A stretch of 10,266 bases of DNA from an uncultured Xanthobacteraceae bacterium (GTDB lineage: Bacteria; Pseudomonadota; Alphaproteobacteria; Rhizobiales; Xanthobacteraceae): positions 1 to 10,266 of the forward strand of contig CATPBC010000064.1 of assembly GCA_955652195.1 (NCBI GenBank), in the 5' to 3' direction. Each line of letters starts with the position of its first letter. Positions within the stretch are counted from its first letter, which is position 1. This document shows, in pieces, positions 1-9,215 of the stretch. The translations under genes were made by a program, and so were the position numbers. The notes below the pieces were generated by a model. That model had not been told where the DNA came from. It did no database searches and worked only from the letters and a program-made list of their open reading frames with translations.

Positions 1-1
1 T

Positions 2-1393
2 CCTCCCGCCCCGTCGCGCGACTTCTTTTCTCCTTTCTCCGGCTTCATGCGTCCGCCGCCAGTGGCCGATTCAACCAAGGCGCCGTCACCGCGCAAATTG
101 GAAACGCCGCCGACCAGCACAGTCGTGGTCGTCGGCGATTCGATGGCCGATTGGCTCGGCTATGGACTGGACGAGATCTATGCCGATCAGCCGGAGATTG
201 GGGTTGAGCGCAAGATCCGCGCGACGGCGGGTCTGATACGTTACGACTCAAAGAACGAAGTGCTGGATTGGCCGCAGGTGATCAAAGATGCACTGGCCAA
301 CGGCAAGCCGAATGCAATTGTCGTTATGCTAGGCCTTAATGACCGCGTGCCGCTACGCGATAAAGCTCCGCCGCAGCCAAGCGCCAAGCGCACCGGCGAT
401 GCAGGCCCGGGACAGGGAATAAATCAGGGAGCAAATCAGCCGGCCAATCCGCCGAGCCAGGCTTCGCAAGATAAAACTGCCGCGCCGGCAGACACCGAAG
501 CGCCACCGCAGGCTGCCGCCCAAAACGAAACGCCGCGTCCCGCGCCGGGTGGCTCATACGACTTCCATACCGATCAATGGGCAACGCTCTATGCCAAGCG
601 CATCGACGAGATGATCGCGGCGCTCAAGAGTAAAGGCGTCCCGATTATCTGGGTCGGACTTCCGGCAATCCGCGGCACGAAATCAACCAGCGATATGAGC
701 TACCTCGATGAGCTATATCGCGGGCGCGCCGAAAAGGCGGGTATCGCCTACGTCGATATCTGGGACGGTTTTGTCGATGACCAAGGCCGCTATGCGGTGC
801 AGGGGCCGGACTTTGAGGGGCAAATCCGCCGGCTGCGCACCGCCGATGGGGTGCATTTCACCAAGGCCGGCGCTGTAAAGCTCGCAAGTTATGTCGACCG
901 CGAACTGCGACGGCTGATGTCGACCCGTGCCGTTCCGGTGGCGCTGCCAGCGTCCGAGAGCGCGCCGAAATCGGGAACTGGGGCGCGGCCGGATGTCGGG
1001 CCGGTATTGCCGCTCTCGGCGAGCGGCGGAGAGGGCGGCGATCTCGTGGGCGCGAGCGGCCGTGCGACGCAGGCGATCTCCGATCCGCTGGCAATGAGGG
1101 TCCTAACCCGCGGCGACCCGTTACCGGCGCCGCCCGGGCGCGCCGATGATTTTTCCTGGCCGCGCCCTAGCGTCGGTGCGAGTGCCCTCCCTGAGATTGC
1201 GCCGCAGCCGGCGGCATTGACGCCGGTGCCGCCCGCCAAGAAAACCGGAGACGCGAAGAAGCCCGCCGCGGAGGTTGGGAAGGACGCGAAGAGTAAATCC
1301 GGCAAAGACTCGGCACCGACGCGGCCGTCACGGCCGGCCAATGCCGGCCTCGATGGCGCGCCGGTGCCGCCAGCACCAATCGGTTCGCGATGA
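2..1393 (+). CDS. DUF459-family SGNH/GDSL-type hydrolase, 5' end outside window
   Basis: The reading frame is open back to the first bases of the window, encoding a stretch ([15 protein letters not shown]) before the first ATG at 47. The gene therefore almost certainly begins upstream, and the 448 residues counted from that ATG are only its C-terminal part. Numbering from that Met, the SGNH blocks are visible: GDSMADW with nucleophile-type Ser32, GLND at 96-99 (block III Asn98), and DGVHF at 267-271 supplying Asp267 and His270 of the catalytic pair. The fold is interrupted after GLND by a Pro/Gln/Ala-rich stretch (about 103-170) and resumes at SYDFHTDQW. After about residue 290 comes a 150-residue low-complexity tail rich in Pro, Ala, Lys and Gly. 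The family is annotated as SGNH hydrolase of unknown substrate; relatives are usually exported, and esterase or O-acyl-transfer activity on envelope polymers is inference. It converges on gltD with a 54-base gap and no obvious intrinsic terminator. Confidence 0.85.
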   Translation, partial: PPAPSRDFFSPFSGFMRPPPVADSTKAPSPRKLETPPTSTVVVVGDSMADWLGYGLDEIYADQPEIGVERKIRATAGLIRYDSKNEVLDWPQVIKDALANGKPNAIVVMLGLNDRVPLRDKAPPQPSAKRTGDAGPGQGINQGANQPANPPSQASQDKTAAPADTEAPPQAAAQNETPRPAPGGSYDFHTDQWATLYAKRIDEMIAALKSKGVPIIWVGLPAIRGTKSTSDMSYLDELYRGRAEKAGIAYVDIWDGFVDDQGRYAVQGPDFEGQIRRLRTADGVHFTKAGAVKLASYVDRELRRLMSTRAVPVALPASESAPKSGTGARPDVGPVLPLSASGGEGGDLVGASGRATQAISDPLAMRVLTRGDPLPAPPGRADDFSWPRPSVGASALPEIAPQPAALTPVPPAKKTGDAKKPAAEVGKDAKSKSGKDSAPTRPSRPANAGLDGAPVPPAPIGSR

Positions 1394-1447
1394 ACAGACG
1401 ATAAGCGGCTGGTTCGGCGCGGCTCAACTAGCAGCAGCACCGCTCGT

Positions 1448-2890
1448 TCATCTCGGCAATAGGCTCGATCCCATCAGGTATTTGTCAACGGCATGCGCGG
1501 CTTGGCGGCCTTCGCGAATTGCCCAAACAACCAATGATTGGCCGCGCCGCATATCCCCCGCGGCAAACACTTTATCGATGGAGGTCCGGTAATTGTCGGT
1601 CGAGGCGCTGACATTGCCACGCTGATCGAGCGCCAGTTTGAGCCCCTTGATCATTCCCTCGTGCAACGGATGCACGAAGCCCATCGCCAGAAGCACGAGG
1701 TCGGCGGCAACATCGAATTCGCTGCCGGGAATTGGCTTCATCTTGCCGTCGACGCGAACGCAATGCAGCTTTTTCACTTCGCCGTTCTCGCCAGTGAATT
1801 TCGTCGTCATCACGGCGAAGTCGCGTTCTACGCCTTCCTCATGGCTCGACGATGTGCGCAACTTGAACGGCCAATCCGGCCAGGTGAGCATCTTGTTCTC
1901 GTGCAGCGGCGGTTGCGGCATGATTTCGAAATTAGTCACCGAAAGCGCGCCTTGACGAAAGGCGGTGCCGATACAGTCGGACCCGGTATCGCCGCCGCCA
2001 ATGACGACCACGTATTTGCCAGCCGCTAGGATGGGCTCTGCCTCGATCGGCGTTTCACCACTGACTCGCCGGTTCTGTTGCGGCAGATAATCCATGGCAA
2101 AATGAATGCCTTTGAGCTCACGTCCTGGCACCGGCAGGTCACGTGGTTTTTCAGCGCCGCCCGTCAGGACGACCGCGTCATGCTGCTCAAGCAGCCGCTG
2201 CGCATCGATATTGACGCCGACATCTGCTCCATAGTGGAACACAACGCCCTCTGCCTCCATCTGTGTTACTCGGCGGTCGACGTGGTGCTTCTCCATCTTG
2301 AAATCGGGAATGCCATAACGGAGCAGCCCGCCCGCTTTGGCCCAGCGTTCATAGACGTGGACGTCGTGCCCGGCGCGTGCAAGCTGCTGCGCGCAGGCAA
2401 GGCCGGCCGGCCCGGAGCCCACGATGGCTACACTTTTGCCGGTCCGCTCGGTGGGCGGCTCGGGCTTAAGCCCTAGAGCAATTGCGCGATCGGCAATTGC
2501 ACATTCAATCGATTTGATCGTGACCGGATTTTCGTCGATGTTGAGGGTGCACGATGCTTCGCACGGCGCCGGACAGACGCGGCCCGTCACTTCCGGAAAA
2601 TTATTGGTCGAGTGCAGATTGCGCGCGCCTTCTTCCCAGTTAGCCATATAGACAAGGTCATTCCAATCGGGGATCTGATTGTTGACCGGGCAGCCCGGGG
2701 CGTTCGGCGCCAGCGAACCCGTGCCCTGGCAATACGGCACGCCGCAGTTCATGCAGCGCGCCGCCTGAATGACACATTCCTTCTCCGGCAGCGGCAAAAT
2801 GAATTCGTGCCAGTGCCGAATGCGTTCGGCGACCGGTTGATAATCACGATCCTCGCGAGGGTATTCGAGAAAGCCGGTGATCTTGCCCAA
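1448..2890 (-). CDS. gltD: Glutamate synthase (NADPH) small (beta) subunit
   Basis: This is the FAD- and NADPH-binding subunit of glutamate synthase. It oxidises NADPH and passes electrons through Fe-S clusters to FMN in GltB. At 480 residues it has the normal length. The N-terminal ferredoxin-like region carries cluster cysteines C46, C49, C54 and C67, then C106, C110 and C114. The FAD Rossmann motif GSGPAG is at 158-163, followed by an acidic residue at 181 and [12 protein letters not shown] at 187-198. The NADPH-binding GGGDTGSD is at 298-305. The C-terminal FAD-closing motif [10 protein letters not shown] lies near 444-453. The start codon is TTG: the conserved family N-terminus (MGKITGF) begins exactly there, an in-frame TAG stands at 2902-2900, and a Shine-Dalgarno-like GAGAG (2900-2896) precedes it by 5 bases. 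It follows gltB by 46 bases, so the two are very likely co-transcribed. No hairpin with a T-tract is seen after its stop. Confidence 0.96.
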   Translation of the reverse strand: MGKITGFLEYPREDRDYQPVAERIRHWHEFILPLPEKECVIQAARCMNCGVPYCQGTGSLAPNAPGCPVNNQIPDWNDLVYMANWEEGARNLHSTNNFPEVTGRVCPAPCEASCTLNIDENPVTIKSIECAIADRAIALGLKPEPPTERTGKSVAIVGSGPAGLACAQQLARAGHDVHVYERWAKAGGLLRYGIPDFKMEKHHVDRRVTQMEAEGVVFHYGADVGVNIDAQRLLEQHDAVVLTGGAEKPRDLPVPGRELKGIHFAMDYLPQQNRRVSGETPIEAEPILAAGKYVVVIGGGDTGSDCIGTAFRQGALSVTNFEIMPQPPLHENKMLTWPDWPFKLRTSSSHEEGVERDFAVMTTKFTGENGEVKKLHCVRVDGKMKPIPGSEFDVAADLVLLAMGFVHPLHEGMIKGLKLALDQRGNVSASTDNYRTSIDKVFAAGDMRRGQSLVVWAIREGRQAAHAVDKYLMGSSLLPR

Positions 2891-2936
2891 AGGCGCTCTC
2901 TATTGTTTGCAGCTTTATCGGCGTTCTTTGTGCAAG

Positions 2937-5900
2937 TTACTCCGCGGCGATGGCTGCGGCCTTTAGCTCATTGAGCGCGCGGCGATATTCGACCGGCATG
3001 ATTTTGCGGAACTTCGGATACCATGTCTTCCAATTATTCAACATTTTGGCCGCAATTGCGGACCCCGTAAAGCGGGCGTGCCGTGTAATCAAATGATGCA
3101 GCCGATGGCCATCGAAGCTGCTCAAATCCGACATGATGTCGACGAGTCCGTGCGCTTCAAGATCGCGCGCGTGGTGGAAGATTTTGGCGTTAATGTCCTC
3201 CTCTTCCGGCATTGGCTCCAGATTAACCATGGCTAAATTGCACCGACTGCTGAAGCTGCCATCGTCGTCCAGCACATAGGCGACGCCGCCCGACATGCCG
3301 GCGGCAAAATTGCGCCCAGTCGGGCCGAGCACGACCACGACGCCGCCGGTCATGTATTCGCAGCAATGGTCGCCGGCTCCTTCGACGACGGCGATCGCTC
3401 CGGAATTGCGCACCGCGAAGCGCTCGCCGGCCACGCCGCGGAAGTAACACTCGCCGGCGATTGCGCCATACAACACGGTATTTCCGACGATGATCGATTG
3501 CTCCGGAACGATGCCCGCGTCGGCGGGCGGCTGCACGACAATGCGTCCCCCGGAAAGTCCCTTGCCGAGATAATCGTTGGCGTCGCCCTCGAGCTCGAAG
3601 GTGACGCCGCGCGCCAGGAACGCGCCAAAACTCTGCCCAGCCGTACCGGTAAACCGCGCCACAATGGTGTCCGGCGGCAGGCCCTCGTGGCCATAGCGCT
3701 TGGCGATTGTCCCCGACAGCATGGCGCCGACCGTACGATCGGTATTCTTGATCGGGAACGACATCCGAACCGGATCGCCGCGCTCGATCGCCGGTTGCGA
3801 CTGCGCGATCAGCTTGCGATCGAGCACGTCGCGAATCTTGTGGTCCTGCCGCTCGCAATTGAAAGTCGCCACTTCTACAGGGACGTCCGGCTTCATGAAC
3901 AGTTTCGAAAAATCGAGTCCACTCGCCTTGCCTTGAGCGATCAGCTTGCGGCGATCGAACATTTGCATCTGTCCGATCATCTCGTTGAAAGTGCGATAGC
4001 CCATCTCGGCCATGAGTTCGCGGACTTCCTCGGCGACAAAGAAGAAATAATTGATGATGTGCTCGGGTTGGCCACGGAAACGCTTGCGCAGCACCGGATC
4101 CTGGGTGGCCACGCCAACCGGGCAGGTATTGAGATGGCACTTGCGCATCATCACGCAGCCGGCGGCGATCAGCGGCGCCGTGGAAAAGCCGAATTCGTCG
4201 GCGCCAAGGAGCGCGCCGACCACAACGTCGCGGCCGGTGCGAATGCCGCCGTCGACCTGCACCGCAATGCGGCCACGCAGCCGATTGGCGACCAGCGTCT
4301 GATGGGTTTCGGCAAGCCCGATTTCCCACGGCGATCCGGCATGCTTGATCGAGGTAAGCGGGGAGGCGCCGGTGCCGCCCTCATAGCCGGCGATAGTGAC
4401 GTGATCGGAACGTGCCTTGGATACGCCGGCGGCGACCGTGCCGACGCCGACCTCGGAAACGAGCTTGACCGAAACGTCGCCCTCCGGGTTGACGTTTTTC
4501 AGATCGAAGATGAGCTGCGCCAGATCCTCGATGGAATAGATGTCATGATGCGGCGGCGGCGAGATCAGGCCGACGCCGGGCGTTGAGTGGCGCACTTTGG
4601 CGATGATCTTGTCGACTTTGTACCCGGGCAGTTGGCCGCCTTCGCCCGGCTTGGCGCCTTGTGCGATCTTGATCTGCATCATGTCGGAATTCACAAGATA
4701 TTCGGCGGTGACGCCAAAACGGCCGGACGCCACCTGCTTGATCGCCGAGCGCATCGAGTCGCCGTTCGGTAGCGGCTTGAAGCGGTCCGCTTCCTCGCCG
4801 CCTTCGCCGGTATTGGACTTGCCGCCGATCCGGTTCATGGCGATGGCGAGCGTGGTATGAGCCTCGCGCGAGATCGATCCGAACGACATGGCACCCGTCG
4901 AGAAGCGCCTGACGATGTTCTTCGCCGGCTCGACCTCCTCGATCGGAACGGGTTTGCGTCCGTCCTCCTCGGCCGACTTGATGCGGAACAGTCCGCGGAT
5001 CGTATGCAGATGCTGCGATTGATCGTTGATACTACGCGCGAACTGCCGATAATTCTCATAAGAATTGCCGCGCACCGCATGCTGCAGCGCCGCGACTGTC
5101 GCGGCGTTCCACACGTGTTCCTCGCCGCGAACACGGAACGCATATTCGCCGCCGACGTCCAGCATCGTGCGGTAGATCGGTGCATCGCTGAACGCATCGC
5201 GGTGGCGCCGCACCGCCTCTTCGGCGATCTCCGCAAGGCCCACGCCCTCGATGCGCGTCGCAGTGCCGGTGAAATATTTTGCGACGAAATCCGATTTCAA
5301 CCCCACCGCGTCGAAGATTTGCGCGCCGCAATAGGACTGATAGGTGGAGATGCCCATTTTCGACATTACCTTCAGCAGTCCCTTGTCGATCGATTTGATG
5401 TAACGCTTGATTATTTCTTTATCGTCGAGCCTCTGCGGTAACTCGTGCTTCATCGCCACGAGGGTTTCGAAAGCAAGATACGGATTGATCGCTTCAGCGC
5501 CGTAACCGGCGAGGCAGCAGAAATGATGAACCTCGCGCGGCTCGGCCGATTCCATGACCAAACCTACCGAGGTGCGTAAACCCTCACGGATAAGATGATG
5601 ATGCACGGCGGCGCAGGCCAGCAGTGACGGAATCGGAATGCGGTCCGCGCCGGCGCGACGATCCGAAAGGATGATGATGTTGACGCCATCGCCGACCGCA
5701 GCTTCGGCCTGTTCGCATAGCTTGTCGATCGCGGCAGCCATCCCCGCAGCGCCGGCTTCCGCCGGCCAGGTCGTATCAAGCGTCAGCGACCTGAAATGGT
5801 CGCCGAGATCAGAAATCGATCGGATCTTTTCCAGATTGGCATTAGTGAGGATCGGCTGGTGAACTTCCAGGCGCTTCTTCCTCGACGAGCCCTCAAGATC

Positions 5901-7553
5901 GAATAGATTCGGCCGCGGTCCGATGATCGAGACGAGGCTCATCACCAGCTCTTCGCGGATCGGATCGATTGGCGGGTTCGTCACCTGCGCGAAATTCTGC
6001 TTGAAATACGTGAACAGAATCTTCGGCCGCTCCGACAGCGCCGAGATCGGCGTGTCGTTACCCATGGAACCGACGGCCTCTTCGCCAGTGGTCGCCATCG
6101 GGGTCATCAGAATTTTGAGATCTTCCTGGGTGTAGCCAAATAGCTGCTGCCGATCGAGCAAGGATAAATTCGAGATGGGTGCCGCCTCGGCAGCTGGCGG
6201 CAGATTCTCCAGTACAATCTGCGTGCGCTCTAGCCACTCCTGGTAGGGGTGACTGCGCGCCAATTGCGCCTTGAGTTCTTCGTCAGGAATGAGCCGGCCC
6301 TGGTCGAGGTCGACCAGCAGCATCTTGCCGGGCTGCAGTCGCCATTTCACCACGATGTCTTTTTCGGGGACCGGCAGCACTCCCATTTCCGATGCCATGA
6401 TGATGCGGTCGTCGCGCGTGACCAGATAGCGCGCCGGGCGTAGGCCGTTGCGGTCAAGCGTAGCGCCGATCTGGCGGCCGTTGGTGAATGCGATTGCGGC
6501 CGGACCGTCCCAAGGCTCCATAAGCGCGGCGTTATATTCATAGAAGGCGCGGCGCTCTTCGCTCATGAGCGGATTGCTCGCCCACGCCTCCGGGATCATC
6601 ATCATCATCGCATGCGCTAGCGAATATCCGCCCATCACCAAGAACTCGAGCGCGTTGTCGAAGCAGGCCGTATCCGATTGTCCTTCGTAGGAGATGGGCC
6701 ACAACTTGTTGATGTCGGCGCCGAATTTCGGCGACGACACCGAGGCCTGGCGCGCCGCCATCCAATTGTTATTGCCGCGCAGCGTGTTGATCTCGCCGTT
6801 ATGCGCGATCATGCGGTAAGGGTGTGCCAGCGACCAAGTGGGGAACGTATTGGTCGAGAAACGCTGATGTACAAGCGCCAAGGCGCTTTCGAAATCCGGA
6901 TCGTGCAGATCCGGATAATAGGTACAAAGCTGGTCGGCGAGGAACATGCCTTTGTAGATGAGCGTGCGGCATGAGATTGAGACCGGATAATAATTGGACG
7001 TACTGCGGCCACGCTTACCGTACAGCGTGCTGGAGATGGTCTTGCGCAGGATGTAAAGCCGCCGCTCGAAGTCGTCTTCCGACGTGACCTTCGGATTTCG
7101 CGCGATGAAGACCTGCATATGGACCGGCTCGGTCGGTTTGACCGATTCGCCAAGCGTTGAATTGTTGGTCGGTACATTGCGCCAGCCGAGAACAGCCATG
7201 CCGTCCTGCGCCGCCGCGGCGCTATAGGTGTCCATGATCTCTTGGCGCCAAGCGGGATCGTGCGGCATGAACAACACGCCGACCGCATAATGTCCGGGCG
7301 GCGGCAGTTCGATACCGAGCGCAGCCGCCTTCTTGGCGAGAAACTTGTGTGGCGTCTGCACCAGAATGCCGGCGCCGTCGCCGGCGCGGGGGTCGGCGCC
7401 GACCGCGCCGCGGTGCTCGAGATTGACAAGGATCGTCAGCGCATCTTCGATGATCTTGTGCGACTTGCGTCCTTTGATGTCGGCAATAAATCCGACGCCG
7501 CAGGAATCCTTTTCCAGCGTCGGATCGAACAAGCCGAAACCAGCCGCGGTCAT
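2937..7553 (-). CDS. gltB: Glutamate synthase (NADPH) large (alpha) subunit
   Basis: This subunit makes two glutamates from glutamine and 2-oxoglutarate, the main ammonium-assimilation step after glutamine synthetase. From the ATG at 7553 it has 1538 residues, typical of the family. A short propeptide (17 residues) should be removed to expose Cys18 of CGVGFIA, the nucleophile of the class II (Ntn) glutamine amidotransferase domain (about 18-430). Next come the central domain (about 480-780), the FMN-binding synthase domain (about 840-1220, with PGEGGQLPG and the following PPPHHD region), and the 3Fe-4S ligands C1133, C1139 and C1144 with the family spacing C-x5-C-x4-C. A C-terminal beta-helix with Gly-rich repeats (about 1280-1480, including SGGRIVV) ends the protein. 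The frame stays open to a GTG at 7631, but the ATG at 7553 has a strong GAGGAG 11 bases upstream and gives a normal propeptide, so I prefer it. It is the first gene of the gltB-gltD operon, divergent from ltaE. Confidence 0.96.
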   Translation of the reverse strand: MTAAGFGLFDPTLEKDSCGVGFIADIKGRKSHKIIEDALTILVNLEHRGAVGADPRAGDGAGILVQTPHKFLAKKAAALGIELPPPGHYAVGVLFMPHDPAWRQEIMDTYSAAAAQDGMAVLGWRNVPTNNSTLGESVKPTEPVHMQVFIARNPKVTSEDDFERRLYILRKTISSTLYGKRGRSTSNYYPVSISCRTLIYKGMFLADQLCTYYPDLHDPDFESALALVHQRFSTNTFPTWSLAHPYRMIAHNGEINTLRGNNNWMAARQASVSSPKFGADINKLWPISYEGQSDTACFDNALEFLVMGGYSLAHAMMMMIPEAWASNPLMSEERRAFYEYNAALMEPWDGPAAIAFTNGRQIGATLDRNGLRPARYLVTRDDRIIMASEMGVLPVPEKDIVVKWRLQPGKMLLVDLDQGRLIPDEELKAQLARSHPYQEWLERTQIVLENLPPAAEAAPISNLSLLDRQQLFGYTQEDLKILMTPMATTGEEAVGSMGNDTPISALSERPKILFTYFKQNFAQVTNPPIDPIREELVMSLVSIIGPRPNLFDLEGSSRKKRLEVHQPILTNANLEKIRSISDLGDHFRSLTLDTTWPAEAGAAGMAAAIDKLCEQAEAAVGDGVNIIILSDRRAGADRIPIPSLLACAAVHHHLIREGLRTSVGLVMESAEPREVHHFCCLAGYGAEAINPYLAFETLVAMKHELPQRLDDKEIIKRYIKSIDKGLLKVMSKMGISTYQSYCGAQIFDAVGLKSDFVAKYFTGTATRIEGVGLAEIAEEAVRRHRDAFSDAPIYRTMLDVGGEYAFRVRGEEHVWNAATVAALQHAVRGNSYENYRQFARSINDQSQHLHTIRGLFRIKSAEEDGRKPVPIEEVEPAKNIVRRFSTGAMSFGSISREAHTTLAIAMNRIGGKSNTGEGGEEADRFKPLPNGDSMRSAIKQVASGRFGVTAEYLVNSDMMQIKIAQGAKPGEGGQLPGYKVDKIIAKVRHSTPGVGLISPPPHHDIYSIEDLAQLIFDLKNVNPEGDVSVKLVSEVGVGTVAAGVSKARSDHVTIAGYEGGTGASPLTSIKHAGSPWEIGLAETHQTLVANRLRGRIAVQVDGGIRTGRDVVVGALLGADEFGFSTAPLIAAGCVMMRKCHLNTCPVGVATQDPVLRKRFRGQPEHIINYFFFVAEEVRELMAEMGYRTFNEMIGQMQMFDRRKLIAQGKASGLDFSKLFMKPDVPVEVATFNCERQDHKIRDVLDRKLIAQSQPAIERGDPVRMSFPIKNTDRTVGAMLSGTIAKRYGHEGLPPDTIVARFTGTAGQSFGAFLARGVTFELEGDANDYLGKGLSGGRIVVQPPADAGIVPEQSIIVGNTVLYGAIAGECYFRGVAGERFAVRNSGAIAVVEGAGDHCCEYMTGGVVVVLGPTGRNFAAGMSGGVAYVLDDDGSFSSRCNLAMVNLEPMPEEEDINAKIFHHARDLEAHGLVDIMSDLSSFDGHRLHHLITRHARFTGSAIAAKMLNNWKTWYPKFRKIMPVEYRRALNELKAAAIAAE

Positions 7554-7564
7554 CGTTCCACGCG

Positions 7565-7570
7565 CTCCTC
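7565..7570 (-). promoter_or_regulatory. Ribosome binding site of gltB
   Basis: Read on the minus strand this is GAGGAG, ending 11 bases before the ATG at 7553-7551. It is the best Shine-Dalgarno match among the three possible gltB starts (GTG 7631, ATG 7595, ATG 7553). It decides the start in favour of the shortest form. Confidence 0.6.
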
Positions 7571-7800
7571 GCGGGACCCCGAGACACGCGGTCATCGAGG
7601 GTCCGGCGCAGTACAGCCCGCGCAGGATCACGCCATCCTGCGCCAGGGCGAGCCACTCATCTTGGAGGCAACCTGCGATCTGCTCAACGGCCGCTGGTTG
7701 CTAGTTTCTTGCCGCCGTCCGGCGCGCCCTCGCCACCCGGCAGCCGATCCGCGCGTCTCGTCGGACTTTCAACCGACCGCGCACTTTGGGATCATAATTG

Positions 7801-7817
7801 GGACAGCAATGCTGTCC
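7801..7817. promoter_or_regulatory. Perfect 17-base dyad, possible operator upstream of gltB
   Basis: The sequence GGACAGCA-A-TGCTGTCC is an inverted repeat with 8-base arms around a single central base. It lies 248 bases upstream of the gltB ATG and 286 bases before ltaE. A short symmetrical element with almost no spacer is typical of a site bound by a dimeric regulator rather than of a transcript hairpin. The regulator is unknown. Known gltBD regulators in proteobacteria include Lrp and Ntr family proteins, but I cannot assign this site to either. Confidence 0.35.
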
Positions 7818-7874
7818 TATGCGAAACATGGCAAATTCCTGGCGCCAATACAAGCTGCGCAACCCAAAAGGGCG

Positions 7875-7896
7875 CAGGAAAATGACGCCTTTCCTG
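7875..7896. repeat. Inverted repeat with 7-base arms and 8-base spacer
   Basis: CAGGAAA (7875-7881) and TTTCCTG (7890-7896) are perfect complements separated by 8 bases. It lies 58 bases from the 7801-7817 dyad, in the same gltB-ltaE regulatory region. There is no adjoining T-tract on either strand, so a terminator is unlikely. It could be a protein-binding dyad or chance. Confidence 0.3.
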
Positions 7897-7985
7897 AGCC
7901 AACGGCGTCCCGGTCGGTCCTGTTCCGCGCTTGAAGTGGATCATGGGAGTGCGCGTAGCGCAATGTGGTGCCGGCGCTGTGCGGG

Positions 7986-8072
7986 GGTTAATGAGTAACC
8001 TGCCGCGGTGGCACAGCCGGTAAACGGGTGGGGCAGAGCCATCGTGCAGAGCCGTCTGCCCACCACCTGTGC
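7986..8072 (+). other. Hairpin-rich stretch, possible structured 5' leader of ltaE
   Basis: A 5-bp hairpin (GGTTA 7986-7990 with TAACC 7996-8000) is followed by a larger imperfect one. In the latter, GCACAG (8011-8016) pairs with CTGTGC (8067-8072). Inside it, bases 8027-8037 pair with 8055-8064 if G8030 is bulged, leaving a 17-base loop. The word GCAGAGCC occurs twice (8033-8040 and 8046-8053). The structure ends 30 bases before the ltaE ATG. It matches none of the glycine, cobalamin, SAM, SAH, TPP or ZTP riboswitch consensus motifs I know. Whether it is transcribed, and from which strand, is not shown by the sequence. Confidence 0.3.
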
Positions 8073-8102
8073 GCAAGAGACGATCCTCGCTAGGTTCCCC
8101 AA

Positions 8103-9143
8103 ATGAATTTTGCCAGTGACAACACGGCACCAGTCGCGCCTGCCATTCTCGACGCCCTGGTCGAAGCGAATCGTGGCTTCGCGCTCGGCTACGGCAATGA
8201 CGACTGGACGCATGCGATCGAGCGCCGCTTCTGTGAAATATTCGAGCGCGAGGTCGCCGCCTTTCTGGTGCCAACCGGCACCGCGTCGAACGCACTGGCC
8301 CTGGCGCAGGTCACGCCACCCTGGGGCGTCGTCCTCTGCCATTCCGAATCCCACATCGCGACCGATGAATGTGGTGCACCCGAATTTTTCGGCAATGGTC
8401 TCAAGCTTGTCGGACTTAGTGGCGATGGCGGCAAAATCAGCCCCGACGGACTAAAAACGGCGCTGGCCGGTTATGGCGGACACAGCCCGCACCAGGTGAT
8501 TCCATCGGCGCTCTCGATAACCCAGGCCACTGAGGCGGGCACTATTTATCGAACCAATGAAATCGCGTCCTTGGCCGAGATCGCGCGGATGCGATCGCTC
8601 GCCGTACATATGGATGGCGCACGTTTTGCCAATGCGCTCGTCCGGCTCAATGCCACGCCTGCCGAGATCACTTGGCGCTGCGGCATTGACGTGCTGTCGT
8701 TCGGCGCCACCAAGGGTGGCGCGCTGGCAGCCGAAGCCGTGATATTTTTCGATTCCGAGGTCGCGGCGTTCTTTGGCGAGCGCCGCAAGCGCGGTGGCCA
8801 TCTCCTCTCAAAGCACCGCTACATCGCTGCGCAGTTTTTGGCTTATCTCGCCGATGACCGGTGGCTGGCGCTGGCACGCCACGCCAACGCCATGGCTGAC
8901 AAATTGGCGGCTGCGCTGACCGGGATGGGATTGCGGCCGGTCTGGCCCGTTGAGGCCAATCTCGTCTTTGTGGTGCTGCCGCGCGTGCTCGACGCCAAAC
9001 TCAAGGCGGCGGGCGCGGACTATTACGTCCGCAGCAGCGGCACCTTGCAGATCGGGCCAGATAACGTCCTCGTCCGGCTCGTCACCTCATTTGCTACCGG
9101 CGAAGAGGAGATCGACCGCTTCGTGAACCTCTGCAGGTTATGA
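8103..9143 (+). CDS. ltaE: Low-specificity L-threonine aldolase (PLP-dependent)
   Basis: This cytosolic fold-type I PLP enzyme cleaves L-threonine or L-allo-threonine to glycine and acetaldehyde, supplying glycine and one-carbon units. The 346 residues match the usual family length. The N-terminus MNFASDN is the conserved family start, which fixes the ATG at 8103 even though only a weak AGG (8092-8094) precedes it. GTASNAL forms the PLP phosphate-binding region, and His84 in SHIATDECGAPE is the expected ring-stacking and substrate-contacting histidine. HMDGAR (169-174) provides Asp171 to the pyridine nitrogen. SFGATKGG contains Lys204, the Schiff-base lysine. All key residues are present, so the enzyme should be active. 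Its exact stereospecificity (L versus L-allo) cannot be read from the sequence. It is divergent from gltB and is followed after 72 bases by a gene for an exported protein, which may share its transcript. Confidence 0.92.
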   Translation: MNFASDNTAPVAPAILDALVEANRGFALGYGNDDWTHAIERRFCEIFEREVAAFLVPTGTASNALALAQVTPPWGVVLCHSESHIATDECGAPEFFGNGLKLVGLSGDGGKISPDGLKTALAGYGGHSPHQVIPSALSITQATEAGTIYRTNEIASLAEIARMRSLAVHMDGARFANALVRLNATPAEITWRCGIDVLSFGATKGGALAAEAVIFFDSEVAAFFGERRKRGGHLLSKHRYIAAQFLAYLADDRWLALARHANAMADKLAAALTGMGLRPVWPVEANLVFVVLPRVLDAKLKAAGADYYVRSSGTLQIGPDNVLVRLVTSFATGEEEIDRFVNLCRL

Positions 9144-9204
9144 TGCGCGCCCAAGCGTCGCCCCAATTTAAGGTTCATCTCTCATAGCCGGTGGGGAGTT
9201 GGGC

Positions 9205-9212
9205 GGGAGGGG
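9205..9212 (+). promoter_or_regulatory. Ribosome binding site deciding a GTG start
   Basis: GGGAGGGG ends 3 bases before the GTG at 9216, and its GGAGG core (9206-9210) is 5 bases from it. It is the best Shine-Dalgarno match near this gene. It supports GTG as the start and so retains the complete signal peptide. Confidence 0.6.
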
Positions 9213-9215
9213 CTT

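Larger units (their letters stand above)
7554..8102. other. Gene-free divergent regulatory region between gltB and ltaE
   Basis: About 550 bases separate the divergent gltB and ltaE starts. Open frames crossing it are extensions or shadows of the two genes and look like no known protein. The region must contain the gltBD promoter and most likely that of ltaE, but I could not identify convincing -35/-10 pairs or a sigma-54 site by eye. It holds two inverted repeats (7801-7817 and 7875-7896), small hairpins at 7950-7962 and 7986-8000, and a larger imperfect hairpin at 8011-8072. No tRNA T-loop or anticodon arm and no riboswitch consensus that I know was recognised. Confidence 0.7.

Noticed and set aside
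889..1440. A 183-residue minus-strand open frame opposite the DUF459 gene tail
   Set aside because: It is Pro/Ala/Arg/Gly-rich, without a domain or ribosome binding site, and mirrors the low-complexity coding strand. It is best explained as a shadow.
3366..4586. A 406-residue open frame on the plus strand opposite gltB
   Set aside because: It lies wholly antisense to strongly conserved gltB coding sequence. Its translation shows no recognisable motif, and long antisense frames are expected in GC-rich genes with biased third positions.
7825..7855. A possible sigma-54 promoter upstream of gltB (TGGC and TTGC words on the minus strand)
   Set aside because: The spacing between the GG and GC elements is two bases too long for the sigma-54 consensus.
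7242..7934. A 230-residue plus-strand open frame overlapping the gltB start and the intergenic region
   Set aside because: Over 300 of its bases are antisense to the conserved gltB amidotransferase domain, and the remainder has no recognisable protein features.
7931..7959. A possible sigma-70 promoter for ltaE (TTGAAG, 17 bases, CGTAGC)
   Set aside because: The -10 match is poor, and a single half-fitting -35 box is common by chance.
7798..7998. A 66-residue plus-strand open frame in the gltB-ltaE gap
   Set aside because: It begins with TTG without a ribosome binding site, shows no motif, and includes both arms of two inverted repeats. It is not supported as a gene.
7980..8100. A tRNA or known riboswitch ahead of ltaE
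   Set aside because: No GTTCRA T-loop, acceptor pairing or anticodon arm was found, and no glycine, cobalamin, SAM, SAH, TPP or ZTP core motif matched.
9148..9205. Inverted repeat CGCCCAA (9148-9154) and TTGGGCG (9199-9205) between ltaE and the exported-protein gene
   Set aside because: The 44-base spacer and short GC-rich arms make this likely chance. It is not a terminator, because no T-tract follows.
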